A stretch of 64,000 bases of DNA from Streptomyces pactum (GTDB lineage Bacteria; Actinomycetota; Actinomycetes; Streptomycetales; Streptomycetaceae), in contig NZ_CP019724.1 in the NCBI RefSeq assembly GCF_002005225.1, positions 3,102,501 to 3,166,500 on the forward strand, in the 5' to 3' direction. Position numbers and translations under genes: made by a program. The notes under the pieces were generated by a model. That model was not told the origin of the DNA, made no database searches, and was given only the letters and a program-made list of their open reading frames with translations. Positions 41,989 to 50,255 of this stretch are shown here, piece by piece. The number at the start of each line of letters is the position of its first letter. Within the stretch, counting starts at the first letter, position 1.

Positions 41989-42630
41989 GTGACAGCCATC
42001 GAGCAGACAGAGGCGGTACGCCCGCGGGGCACACGCCTTCCCCGCCGAGCCCGACGCAACCAGCTCCTGGGCGCCGCACAGGAAGTGTTCGTGGCCCAGG
42101 GCTACCACGCGGCCGCGATGGACGACATCGCCGAACGCGCCGGCGTCAGCAAGCCGGTGCTCTACCAGCACTTCCCCGGCAAGCTCGACCTCTACCTCGC
42201 CTTGCTGGACCAGCACTGCGAGGCCCTGATCCAGTCCGTACGGAGCGCTCTCGCCTCGACGACCGACAACAAGCAGCGCGTCCGGGCGACGATGGACGCC
42301 TACTTCGCGTACGTCGAGGACGACGGCGGCGCCTTCCGCCTGGTCTTCGAGTCGGACCTGACCAACGAGCCCGCCGTGCGCGAGCGCGTCGACAAGGTCA
42401 CGAACGAGTGCGCCGAGGCGATCTGCGACGTCATCGCCGAGGACACTGGCCTGTCTCGCGCCGAGTCGATGCTGCTGGCCTCGGGCCTGGGCGGCCTCGC
42501 CCAGGTGGTGGCCCGCTCCTGGCTGCACAGCGACCGCAGCGTGCCGCGCGACCAGGCGGTCCAGTTGCTGACCTCACTGGCCTGGCGGGGTATCGCCGGG
42601 TTCCCGCTGCACGGCACCGAGCAGCACTGA
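41989..42630 (+). CDS. TetR-family transcriptional regulator, 213 aa
   Basis: The N-terminal helix-turn-helix is typical: RRNQLLGAAQEVFVAQGYH, MDDIAERAGVSKPVLYQHFPGK. The C-terminal ligand domain resembles the Rv3208 type. The GTG at 41989 is preceded by GGGAGGCGGC; an ATG four codons upstream is the alternative. A TACGAT -10-like hexamer lies at 41938-41943, with a CGCTCG/GCAGCGC palindrome just upstream. Nearby candidates for control are its own promoter and the alpha/beta hydrolase operon; no operator is proven. Confidence 0.92.
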   Translation: MTAIEQTEAVRPRGTRLPRRARRNQLLGAAQEVFVAQGYHAAAMDDIAERAGVSKPVLYQHFPGKLDLYLALLDQHCEALIQSVRSALASTTDNKQRVRATMDAYFAYVEDDGGAFRLVFESDLTNEPAVRERVDKVTNECAEAICDVIAEDTGLSRAESMLLASGLGGLAQVVARSWLHSDRSVPRDQAVQLLTSLAWRGIAGFPLHGTEQH

Positions 42631-42734
42631 CCGTCACGGCGTGGCGGGTGGCGGCGGGCGTACGACGGACCTGTTCCCGTCGGCTGTTCGCTCCTGGCGT
42701 TCTCCGACGCAGCGTGTACGTCCCCTCACCGGGC

Positions 42735-42740
42735 TAATGT
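42735..42740 (+). promoter_or_regulatory. -10 hexamer of the DUF3107 gene
   Basis: TAATGT about 58 nt before the GTG start. No convincing -35. Confidence 0.4.
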
Positions 42741-42797
42741 GTGCTGGGTACGGCGCGGAAGATCGCGCACATCACTGACCGTCGGAGGGACATAGCC

Positions 42798-43025
42798 GTG
42801 GAGGTCAAGATCGGCGTGCAGCACGCGCCCCGCGAGATCGTTCTGGAGAGCGGTCAGAATGCCGAGGAGGTCGAGCGCGTGGTGGCCGAGGCACTGGCCG
42901 GCAAGTCGGCGCTCCTGAGCCTCGTGGACGAACACGGCCGCAAGGTCCTGGTGCCGGCCGACCGTCTGGCCTACGTCGAGATCGGCGAGCCGGCCCCGCG
43001 CAAGGTGGGCTTCGGCGCGCTCTAG
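42798..43025 (+). CDS. DUF3107 family protein, 75 aa
   Basis: Short protein VEVKIGVQHAPREIVLES... ending in APRKVGFGAL. It matches the DUF3107 family (Rv3208A/TB9.4). GTG 42798 has CGGAGGGAC upstream and begins at the conserved first strand; an in-frame upstream start at 42741 would lie at the transcription start and is unlikely. Function unknown. Its place between the TetR gene and the ferritin-like gene is conserved with mycobacteria. A very strong terminator follows. Confidence 0.85.
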   Translation: MEVKIGVQHAPREIVLESGQNAEEVERVVAEALAGKSALLSLVDEHGRKVLVPADRLAYVEIGEPAPRKVGFGAL

Positions 43026-43064
43026 TCGGCAAACGCGGAACGACGCAAGCGGAACGACGCAAGC

Positions 43065-43117
43065 GGAACGGGGAAGGGGCCCGGCGGTGACTCACCGCCG
43101 GGCCCCTTCCCCGTTCC
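43065..43117 (+). terminator. 26-bp perfect inverted repeat, terminator
   Basis: 43065-43090 pairs perfectly with 43092-43117 around one central C (in practice a 24-bp stem with a 5-nt loop). It is preceded by two and a half copies of a 14-bp direct repeat (GCGGAACGACGCAA) at 43035-43070. Confidence 0.85.
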
Positions 43118-43271
43118 ACCGCCGCGCCTCAGTGTTTCGTCGCCGCCGCCCGCCGTCCCGTTCACGGACGGAGCACAGTTCACCCACAGGAGGAGGGTTG
43201 TATTCCGCAGGTCAGGGGTAAGACGACTGTGACCGTTTTGGGCAGGCCGGCCGTGTGGGAGGGACCTCGAC

Positions 43272-43541
43272 ATGCTCTTGGAAGCGCTCAGCGCCGCGAT
43301 CCTCGGCCTTGCCCTGGCATGGGCCGCCGCCCACCGTCTGCCCCACCGCCTGCCGGACCGCGTCCTGGTCCTGCCGACGGGGATCGCCGGGGCTCTCTTC
43401 GGGGCGTTCGTGACGCACACCGCGCTCGGCGCCGGCGGCCTCCCGCTGACCCTCCTGGGCTCGGCGGCCCTCTCCGCGGCCTCGCTGTCGCTGCTGCTGC
43501 GCCCCGCGGGAAGACTCCGCCGCCGATCGGCGACCGCCTGA
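43272..43541 (+). CDS. Small membrane protein, 89 aa
   Basis: Three hydrophobic segments (LSAAILGLALAWAAA, LPTGIAGALFGAFVTH, LPLTLLGSAALSAASLSLLL) and a basic C-terminus. ATG with GGGAGGGAC upstream. No recognised family; resembles small DUF-type or phage-holin-like membrane proteins only in outline. Convergent with the ferritin-like gene, 41 nt apart. Confidence 0.65.
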   Translation: MLLEALSAAILGLALAWAAAHRLPHRLPDRVLVLPTGIAGALFGAFVTHTALGAGGLPLTLLGSAALSAASLSLLLRPAGRLRRRSATA

Positions 43542-43582
43542 CCGGCCGCCGCCGTACCGGGGCACGCCCATACTGACAGCGG

Positions 43583-44347
43583 TCAGGCGGCCAGACCCAG
43601 CGCCGCCATCCGCTTGGTGTGCGCCTCGGTGATCCGGGAGAACATCCTGCCGACCTCGGCGAGGTCGAACCCGTCCGCGACACCGCCCACGAGCATCGTC
43701 GACAGCGCGTCCCGGTCGGCCACCACCCGCTGGGACTGCGAGAGAGCCTCCCCCATCAGCCGCCGCGCCCACAGCGCGAGCCGCCCGCCCACGCGCGGGT
43801 CCGCCTCGATCGCCGCGCGCACCTTCTCCACGGCGAAGCCGGCGTGCCCGGTGTCGTCGAGCACCGCGAGCACCAGCTCACGCGTGTCGGAGTCGAGGCG
43901 GGCCGCGACCTCGCGGTAGAAGTCGCTGGCGATGGAGTCGCCGACGTAGGCCTTGACGAGCCCCTCCAGCCAGTCGGACGGGTCCGTCTGCTTGTGGAAG
44001 CCGTCGTACGCGGCCACGAAGGGCTCCATGGCCTCCGTCGGCTCCTCACCGATCTCGGCGAGCCGGTCCCGCAGCCGCTCGAAGTGGTGGAACTCCGCCG
44101 ACGCCATCTTCGCCAGCTCCGCCTTGTCCGCGAGCGTCGGCGCCAGCTTGGCGTCTTCCGCGAGCCGCTCGAACGCCGCCAGTTCGCCGTACGCGAGCGC
44201 GCCGAGCAGGTCCACGACCGCGGCACGGTACTGCGGTTCGGCGGCTGCCGTCGCCCAGTCCTGGGCGGCGACACCGGTGGCTCCGGTGGCTCCGGTGGTT
44301 TCGGCGGGGGCGTCTGCGGCGTTGCCAGGCTTGTCAGAGCTCGTCAT
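43583..44347 (-). CDS. Ferritin-like fold protein (MiaE-like), 254 aa
   Basis: A low-complexity Ala/Thr/Gly N-terminus (~30 residues) precedes a four-helix domain with candidate di-iron ligands in AYGELAAFERL and AEFHHFERLRD, a second pair in SDFYREVA and a His in LDDTGHAGFA. It is similar to the ferritin-like Rv3210c and to MiaE-type hydroxylases. ATG 44347 lies 7 nt after TATTAT, so a leaderless transcript is likely; an ATG three codons upstream lies inside the -10 and is excluded. Confidence 0.85.
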   Translation of the reverse strand: MTSSDKPGNAADAPAETTGATGATGVAAQDWATAAAEPQYRAAVVDLLGALAYGELAAFERLAEDAKLAPTLADKAELAKMASAEFHHFERLRDRLAEIGEEPTEAMEPFVAAYDGFHKQTDPSDWLEGLVKAYVGDSIASDFYREVAARLDSDTRELVLAVLDDTGHAGFAVEKVRAAIEADPRVGGRLALWARRLMGEALSQSQRVVADRDALSTMLVGGVADGFDLAEVGRMFSRITEAHTKRMAALGLAA

Positions 44348-44354
44348 GCAGCGC

Positions 44355-44360
44355 ATAATA
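44355..44360 (-). promoter_or_regulatory. -10 hexamer, leaderless promoter of the ferritin-like gene
   Basis: TATTAT, the best -10 hexamer in the window, 7 nt before the ATG at 44347. -35 candidate CTTCCG, 17 bp upstream. Confidence 0.6.
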
Positions 44361-44667
44361 GCCCGCCCGCCGCCTGCCGGAAGGCCCCCGGTCGTCCCTG
44401 GTGGGGCCTGGTCAATCAGTGTGACGACGACTACGTGACCGAATCGGCCATCGCGTGTGCGCTAATCCGGGGTATGGTGGTAATGCGCCTGCCGAGTATG
44501 TGACGTACGGGTACGTGACATCGTCGTCGGGCCGCACGCATGAGGATGCCCGGTCGGTGGCCCGATCGGCTCCGACCCGACAGCCCTCCCTGCCGTAGCC
44601 ACACTGCGTACGGAATCCGGAGGGGGACCCTCAGTGGTACGAGCGCTGGAGCGTCGACAGAGGTCCC
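44361..44667 (+). promoter_or_regulatory. Leader and promoter region of the DEAD-box helicase gene
   Basis: TATGGT (44473-44478) is a likely -10, giving a leader of 200-290 nt. At 44634 a GTG with GGAGGGGGA 8 nt upstream opens a 62-codon frame (to 44822) that overlaps the helicase start out of frame. A CGTACGGGTACG palindrome is at about 44505. The leader is long enough for post-transcriptional control, which is common for RNA-helicase genes. Confidence 0.4.
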
Positions 44668-47556
44668 GTGTCCTACGGCTCACCCGTAAGGCGGCCGACG
44701 TCCCCGACACGGTCCGGCACGACCCGCGCGCTCGCCTCGCACCACGTACACAGAAGAGGCAGCACCCTGACTACGACGTTCCGATCCCTCGGGATCCTCC
44801 CCGAGACCGCCGAAGCCCTTGAAGCCGTCGGCATCATCACTCCCTTCCCCATCCAGGAGATGACGCTCCCCGTGGCCCTGTCGGGCACGGACGTCATCGG
44901 CCAGGCCAAGACCGGCACCGGCAAGACGCTGGGCTTCGGCCTTCCGCTCCTCGAGCGCGTGACCGTCCCCGCCGACGTCGAGGCGGGCCGCGCAGCACCC
45001 GAGGCCCTCACCGACGCCCCGCAGGCCCTCGTCGTCGTCCCGACGCGCGAGCTGTGCCAGCAGGTCACCAACGACCTCCTGACCGCCGGCAAGGTCCGCA
45101 ACGTGCGCGTCACCGCGATCTACGGCGGCCGGGCCTACGAGCCGCAGGTGGAGGCCCTGAAGAAGGGCGTCGACGTGATCGTCGGCACCCCGGGCCGCCT
45201 GCTGGACCTGGCGGGCCAGAAGAAGCTCAGCCTGAAGCACGTCAAGTGCCTGGTCCTCGACGAGGCCGACGAGATGCTCGACCTGGGCTTCCTGCCCGAC
45301 GTCGAGAAGATCATCAACATGCTTCCGGTCAAGCGCCAGACCATGCTGTTCTCGGCGACCATGCCGGGCGCGGTCATCGGACTGGCCCGCCGCTACATGT
45401 CGCAGCCCACACACATCTCCGCCACCTCGCCGGACGACGCGGGCGCGACGGTCGCGAACACGACGCAGTTCATCTACCGCGCGCACAACATGGACAAGCC
45501 CGAGCTGGTGGCGCGCATACTGCAGGCCGACGGCCGGGGACTGGTCATGGTCTTCTGCCGCACCAAGCGCACGGCGGCCGACCTGGCCGACCAGCTCAAG
45601 CAGCGCGGCTTCGCCTCCGGCGCGGTCCACGGCGACCTCGGCCAGGGCGCCCGCGAGCAGGCCCTGCGCGCCTTCCGCAACGGCAAGGTGGACGTGCTCG
45701 TCTGCACCGACGTCGCCGCCCGCGGCATCGACGTCGAGGGCGTGACGCACGTCGTCAACTATCAGTCGCCGGAAGAGGAGAAGACGTACCTGCACCGCAT
45801 CGGCCGCACCGGCCGCGCGGGCGCGAAGGGTACGGCGATCACGCTGGTCGACTGGGACGACATCCCGCGCTGGCAACTGATCAACAAGGCGCTGGACCTG
45901 GGCTTCAGCGACCCGCCGGAGACGTACTCCACCTCCCCGCACCTGTACAGCGACCTCGGCATCCCCGAAGGCACCAAGGGCGTCCTCCCGCGTTCGGAGC
46001 GCACGCGCGCCGGGCTCGACGCGGAGGAGCTGGAGGACCTGGGCGAGCCGGGCGGCCGCGGTGGCCGCGCGCGCGGCGACCGGGGTGGCCGAGGCGGTCG
46101 GGACGGTCGGGACGGTCGGGACGGGTCACGTTCCGCCGACCGCGAGCGGTCGTCCCGTACGACGCCGCGTCGCCGTCGCCGGATGCGCGGCGGGGCACCG
46201 GTGGACGCGGACGCCTCCGCGACGACCACCGCACCCGAGGCCGTGACCGGCGGTGCGGCCGGCGCCGTCGACGCGGACACGGACGCCGCCACCGGCCCCC
46301 GTACGCTGCGCCGCCGGCGTCGTACGCGCGGTGGAGAGCCGCGCCAGCAGGTGACGACCGCGCCGACCGACACTCCTGCGGCGCAGGCCGCGGAAGGCAC
46401 CGCGCTCGCGACCCCCGAGGTCGCGGAGGCCGTGGAGGTTGTGGAGGCCCCGGCGAAGTCGCGCCGCCGTCGCACCCGCAAGTCGGCCGAGACGTCGGCG
46501 GCTCCGCTGGAGACCACCCCGGTGGTCGAGCCGGCGGCCACCGAAACGGCGGTCATCGAGCCGGCCGTCGTCGAGGCCCCGGTGGCCGAAGTTCCCGTGG
46601 AGAAGCCGCGCCGCCGCACCCGCAAGGCCACGGCCGCCGAGACGGCGGTCGACACGGCCGAGGGAGCGACCGAGCCCGCGTCCGAGCCGACGGAGACGAA
46701 GCCCCGCCGCACCCGCAAGTCGGCCGCCACTGCGTCGACCGCGACGGACACGGCGGACACCGCGGACACCGCGGACACCGCGGAGGCGAAGCCCCGCCGC
46801 ACCCGCAAGGTCACGGCCGCCCAGCCGGCGGAGGCCCCCGCAGAGGTCACCGAGGCCGCGCAGGCCCCGGAGACCGCCGAGGCCAAGCCCCGGCGCACCC
46901 GGAAGACGGCCGCCGCCAAGGCCGAGGCCGCCGTCGACACCGCCGAGGCGACCGAGACCAAGCCGCGCCGCCGCACCCGCAAGACCACCGAACCGGTCGA
47001 GGCCACCGGATCCACCGGATCCACCGAGGCCGCCGCCGACATCCCGGCCCAGACGGCACAGGAGCCGGAAGCCGCCGAGGCCAAACCCCGGCGCACCCGG
47101 AAGACAGCCGCCGCCAAGGCGGAAGCCGCCGTCGACACCGCCGAGGCGACCGAAAGCAAGCCGCGCCGCCGCACCCGCAAGACCGCGGAGACCAGCGACA
47201 CGGCCGTTCAGGAACCGGAGACCGCCGAGGCCAAGCCCCGGCGCACCCGGAAGACGGCCGCCGCCAAGGCCGAGGCCGCCGTCGACACCGCCGAGGCGAC
47301 CGAGACCAAGCCGCGCCGCCGCACCCGCAAGACCACCGAACCGGTCGAGGCCACCGGATCCACCGAGGCCGCCGCCGAAATTCCGGCCCAGGCCTCGCAG
47401 GAGCCGGCGGCGACGCCGCGGCGCCGTACCCGCAAGGCGGCTGCCGCCGAGGCGCCCACCGAGGCCACCGACACGGCCGAGGCGAAGCCGAAGGCTCGCC
47501 GCACCCGCAAGGCGGCCACGGCCGCCACGCACACCGCGGAGTCCAGCGAAAGCTGA
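44668..47556 (+). CDS. DEAD-box RNA helicase with repetitive basic C-terminal tail, 962 aa
   Basis: All core motifs are present: Q motif PFPIQ, AKTGTGKT, PTRELCQQ, TPGRLLDL, VLDEADEML, FSATMP, VFCRTKRTA, TDVAARGID and HRIGRTGRAG. This is the RhlE/CsdA-like core to about residue 420. An RGG/RDG-rich stretch follows, then ~450 residues of Ala/Glu/Thr linkers with twelve KPRRRTRK-type basic blocks. Such tails bind RNA and drive condensates. The GTG at 44668 is the only standard start before the core; a CTG at 44767 with AAGAGG upstream (LTTTFRSLG) fits the family N-terminus better. Confidence 0.9.
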   Translation: MSYGSPVRRPTSPTRSGTTRALASHHVHRRGSTLTTTFRSLGILPETAEALEAVGIITPFPIQEMTLPVALSGTDVIGQAKTGTGKTLGFGLPLLERVTVPADVEAGRAAPEALTDAPQALVVVPTRELCQQVTNDLLTAGKVRNVRVTAIYGGRAYEPQVEALKKGVDVIVGTPGRLLDLAGQKKLSLKHVKCLVLDEADEMLDLGFLPDVEKIINMLPVKRQTMLFSATMPGAVIGLARRYMSQPTHISATSPDDAGATVANTTQFIYRAHNMDKPELVARILQADGRGLVMVFCRTKRTAADLADQLKQRGFASGAVHGDLGQGAREQALRAFRNGKVDVLVCTDVAARGIDVEGVTHVVNYQSPEEEKTYLHRIGRTGRAGAKGTAITLVDWDDIPRWQLINKALDLGFSDPPETYSTSPHLYSDLGIPEGTKGVLPRSERTRAGLDAEELEDLGEPGGRGGRARGDRGGRGGRDGRDGRDGSRSADRERSSRTTPRRRRRMRGGAPVDADASATTTAPEAVTGGAAGAVDADTDAATGPRTLRRRRRTRGGEPRQQVTTAPTDTPAAQAAEGTALATPEVAEAVEVVEAPAKSRRRRTRKSAETSAAPLETTPVVEPAATETAVIEPAVVEAPVAEVPVEKPRRRTRKATAAETAVDTAEGATEPASEPTETKPRRTRKSAATASTATDTADTADTADTAEAKPRRTRKVTAAQPAEAPAEVTEAAQAPETAEAKPRRTRKTAAAKAEAAVDTAEATETKPRRRTRKTTEPVEATGSTGSTEAAADIPAQTAQEPEAAEAKPRRTRKTAAAKAEAAVDTAEATESKPRRRTRKTAETSDTAVQEPETAEAKPRRTRKTAAAKAEAAVDTAEATETKPRRRTRKTTEPVEATGSTEAAAEIPAQASQEPAATPRRRTRKAAAAEAPTEATDTAEAKPKARRTRKAATAATHTAESSES
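46455..47530 (+). repeat. Repeat region coding the KPRRRTRK tail of the helicase
   Basis: Twelve copies of a 7-9 residue (K/T)xRR(R)TRK block. The longest unit is about 35 codons: the KPRRTRKTAAAKAEAAVDTA type occurs three times (starting near 46886, 47084 and 47234) with almost identical DNA. Recent internal duplication is likely. Confidence 0.9.
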
Positions 47557-47973
47557 CCAACGCCGCTCACCCGACCGCCGGCCCGGTCCCGCCACCCACG
47601 CGGGGCCGGGCCGACGGCGTTGGCGTCGGCGTTCCCACGCGGGAACCGACCGTCGGCGCTCCGACGCAGCGCCAGGCCGACGTCCCCCACCACGAGAAGC
47701 CAGGCCGACAGTCACCCCCGCGAAGCCAGGCCGACCCCCCCCCCACGCGAGGCCAAGCCGACGGCGTCCCCACCCACGACCGCCGCCCATGCACCACCAT
47801 TCCGCGCCCCGGCGCCTCCCGCCGCCGTGTAGCGACACCGACCGACCGTCACCTACCGCCTGCCACCGACCGCCCACCCCCATCGGCCGGCCCGGCACCT
47901 CGCCGAGCCCGGTCCTCCGGTAGACCGGCATCCCAGCGGCCCCGCCGCCCCTTCCCCCGCTCCCGCCTCCGGA
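47557..47973. other. 417-nt intergenic region with terminator and degenerate repeats
   Basis: A hairpin follows the helicase stop: CCAACGCCG (47557-47565) with CGGCGTTGG (47615-47623), enclosing GCCCGG/CCGGGC. From about 47590 to 47770 run imperfect copies of a CCACGCGAAGCCAGGCCGAC motif, including a run of ten C (47735-47744). The rest, to the next promoter, is Pro-codon-like CCG/CAC-rich DNA with no supported gene. Confidence 0.6.
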
Positions 47974-47979
47974 TAACCT
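47974..47979 (+). promoter_or_regulatory. -10 hexamer, leaderless promoter
   Basis: TAACCT, 6 nt before the GTG at 47986. Confidence 0.55.
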
Positions 47980-47985
47980 CAGCCC

Positions 47986-48879
47986 GTGAGCCAGAACGCC
48001 GCCTTCACCCCGCCCTCCGACGCTCGCGCGTACCGGCTGCGTACCGCGCGTGGCGAGTTCGCCGTGGTCGATTCGCCCGTGACCGACGGGGTCGACGGGA
48101 AGGGGACGGTGCTGATGCTGCCCGGGTTCACGGGGAGCAAGGAGGACTTCACGCTGTTGCACAAGCCGCTCGGGGCGCGCGGGTACCGTACGGTCGCCGT
48201 GGACGGGCGGGGCCAGTACGAGTCCGACGGGCCCGAGCACGACGAAGCCGGCTACGCGCAGGCCGAGCTGGCCCGGGACGTGCTCGCGCAGGTCGCCGCC
48301 CTCGGGACGCGGGTGCATCTCGTCGGGCACTCGCTCGGCGGTCAGATCGCCCGGGCCGCCGTACTGCTCGACCACTCCCCCTTCGTCTCCCTCACGCTGA
48401 TCTCCTCGGGCCCGGCTCGGATCTCCGACTCCCAGCAGCAGCGGGTGAAGCTCCTTCGGGACGCGCTCGGCACCATGACGATGGCCGAGGTCTGGAAGGT
48501 GATCCAGGCCATGGGCCCGCCCGAGGAGGTCGGCGCCCCGGCACCCGCGCACGGCCCGGACGACCCGGAACGGCTGCGCGACCGCTGGCTGGGCACCAGG
48601 CCCGCCCAGCTCCTCGCCACGGGACGGCAACTGTGCACGGAACCGGACCGCGTAGCCGAGCTCGCCGCCCTGCCGCTGCCCTGCCACGTGCTGTCCGGCG
48701 CCTACGACGACACCTGGCCCGTACCGCTCCTGGACGAGATGGCCGTACGGCTGGACGCGCGCCGGACCGTCATCGCCGGCGCCGAGCACTCCCCCAACAC
48801 CGACCAGCCGCTGCCGACCGCCCGCGCCCTCGCCGACTTCTGGGACGGCGTCCCCGCCCGACCGCCGTCGGACCGCTAG
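47986..48879 (+). CDS. Alpha/beta-fold hydrolase, 297 aa
   Basis: Oxyanion region LPGFTGSKEDF, nucleophile VGHSLGGQ, acid in LSGAYDDTWP and His in AGAEHSPNT. The cytosolic family is diverse; the substrate is unknown. The GTG start has no ribosome site but lies 6 nt after TAACCT, so a leaderless message is likely. The stop codon is part of the terminator stem that follows, and the next gene converges. Confidence 0.9.
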   Translation: MSQNAAFTPPSDARAYRLRTARGEFAVVDSPVTDGVDGKGTVLMLPGFTGSKEDFTLLHKPLGARGYRTVAVDGRGQYESDGPEHDEAGYAQAELARDVLAQVAALGTRVHLVGHSLGGQIARAAVLLDHSPFVSLTLISSGPARISDSQQQRVKLLRDALGTMTMAEVWKVIQAMGPPEEVGAPAPAHGPDDPERLRDRWLGTRPAQLLATGRQLCTEPDRVAELAALPLPCHVLSGAYDDTWPVPLLDEMAVRLDARRTVIAGAEHSPNTDQPLPTARALADFWDGVPARPPSDR

Positions 48880-48950
48880 TACCGAGCCCGGTACTGGGCT
48901 CGGTACTGCCGGGCGCCGTACAGGCTCAGTACCGGGCTCAGTACTGAGCC
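48878..48950. terminator. Double hairpin between convergent genes
   Basis: Stem 1: 48878-48889 with 48896-48907 (12 bp, loop 6 nt), overlapping the hydrolase stop codon. Stem 2: 48923-48931 with 48942-48950 (9 bp), overlapping the last codons of the minus-strand NYN gene. Both are built from copies of AGTACCG(A/G)GCTC, so the region looks self-copied. Confidence 0.75.
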
Positions 48951-49834
48951 TGCAAGTGTTCCCAGAAGCCGTCCCGCAGCGCCCTGCGCAGGTCGGCCTG
49001 GCCGCGCAGCGAGTACTGGAGCAGTCCCTCGGCCTCCACCAGGAGGTCCTGGTCCACCGAGCCGGGGAGGTAGGGGTGGCCGGGGAGCAGTTCCACCAGT
49101 GACTCGCGGCCACGTGCCGCCAGCCACTTCGCCGCGATCTGCGCGCCCACGAAACGGACGTCCTCGCGGGCCGGCCTGGCCACGCCCGTCGCTTCGAAGG
49201 CGTGGGCCGTGCGCCGGGAGACGTAGGGCTTGAAGAACTCCAGGTCGAAGGTGCGCTGACTGTCGACCTCCCAGAGCAGCGGGTCGGCCTGGTTGCGGCC
49301 CTCGGGCGCCTCGACGCCCCACAGGTGGACGCGGGCGCCGTATCCCTGGGCCGCCTCGACCGCCGAGACCAGGTCCTCGTCGCCGCCCAGCAGGGCCGCG
49401 TCGCTGATGGCGCGGTGCCGGGCGAGGGACTCCAGGTCGGAGCGGATGAGTGAGTCGACGCCCTTCTGCTGGTTGTTGGCGTTGAGGTTGCCCAGGCGGA
49501 CCTTCACGTCGGGCAGCTCGGCGATGGTCTGCTGCTCTGCGGTGTGGATGCGGCGCCGGGCGCCGTCGTACCAGTAGACCCGCAGCAGGCGGCTGTCCGC
49601 GAAGATGGTGCGCGCCTTGTCGATGAGCGCCTCGATCAGCCCTTCGGCGTCCAGGTCGAAGGCCCGGCGGTCCTCGGTCCCGGCCACCAGGCGTCCCGCC
49701 GCCGCGTAGAGGTACCCGGCGTCGACGAAGATCGCGTGGGTCGAGGGCGTCTTGGCCACCTCGGCGAGCATGCGCTGCAGCAGCTCGTTGGTGCGATCGA
49801 TGCGGGCGTTCAGGGACGCGAGGTCGTCGTTCAT
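48938..49834 (-). CDS. NYN-domain (PIN-like) protein, 298 aa
   Basis: After a short coiled coil (LNARIDRTNELLQRMLAEV) comes a NYN/PIN-like nuclease fold: AIFVDAGYL with its first Asp, QQKGVDSLIRSDL, and ALLGGDEDLVSAVEAA with the paired acidic residues of the metal site. A C-terminal helical domain follows. NYN proteins are RNases or tRNA/rRNA-processing factors. ATG 49834 with GGAGGCG upstream was chosen. Confidence 0.88.
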   Translation of the reverse strand: MNDDLASLNARIDRTNELLQRMLAEVAKTPSTHAIFVDAGYLYAAAGRLVAGTEDRRAFDLDAEGLIEALIDKARTIFADSRLLRVYWYDGARRRIHTAEQQTIAELPDVKVRLGNLNANNQQKGVDSLIRSDLESLARHRAISDAALLGGDEDLVSAVEAAQGYGARVHLWGVEAPEGRNQADPLLWEVDSQRTFDLEFFKPYVSRRTAHAFEATGVARPAREDVRFVGAQIAAKWLAARGRESLVELLPGHPYLPGSVDQDLLVEAEGLLQYSLRGQADLRRALRDGFWEHLQAQY

Positions 49835-50081
49835 CGCCTCCATTGTCCCGGCGGTCACGCTGCGAACACAACCGGTCCCGGTCAGTCTTGTACCGGACAC
49901 CTATCGCACAGGGAGACAAGCGACTTACCTGTCAGTAATTAGCCACTCGAAAAATTTCCTTAGCGTAGGGAATGTTTGCCTCAGGCAGTCCGTTGACTCC
50001 TACGGAAGCCCGGGCACCGACGACCCAGGAGCCACACCAGTAGTTCTCCTCAGGAGGATGACCAGATCAAGGGAGAGGCCC
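49835..50081. other. AT-richer divergent intergenic region
   Basis: Holds the promoters for the NYN gene (minus) and the 50-aa gene (plus). Positions 49925-49975 are unusually A/T-rich for this genome (CAGTAATTAG, CGAAAAATTTCC), but no -35/-10 pair was clear enough to name. Confidence 0.4.
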
Positions 50082-50234
50082 ATGCGCTTTGAAGTCATGC
50101 GACTCGACGACGTCGACGGAACCCCCGTGGACACGACCGTCGTGGACGCCGCCTCCGTGAATCGCATCGTTCAGCAGGCCGCGGCCATCGGGCAGCGACT
50201 GTGGATCCGCCCCGCCGGCACCCCGGCCTTGTAG
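50082..50234 (+). CDS. Small conserved-looking protein, 50 aa
   Basis: MRFEVMRLDDVDGTPVDTTV...IRPAGTPAL: a compact sequence with two strands and a helix (ASVNRIVQQAAAIGQRLW). The ATG has AAGGGAGAG upstream and a 17-bp terminator follows, so it is an independent short transcription unit. An earlier in-frame ATG (50058) lies too close to AGGAGG. I know such a 50-residue protein in Streptomyces genomes but no function. Confidence 0.75.
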   Translation: MRFEVMRLDDVDGTPVDTTVVDAASVNRIVQQAAAIGQRLWIRPAGTPAL

Positions 50235-50255
50235 CGCGGTCCCTGCACACACGTC

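Noticed and set aside
46126..49113. Long minus-strand open frame (about 995 codons) across the helicase tail and hydrolase
   Set aside because: Runs antisense to the helicase repeats and the alpha/beta hydrolase, has Gly/Arg-rich composition typical of GC-rich shadow frames, and no domain or ribosome site.
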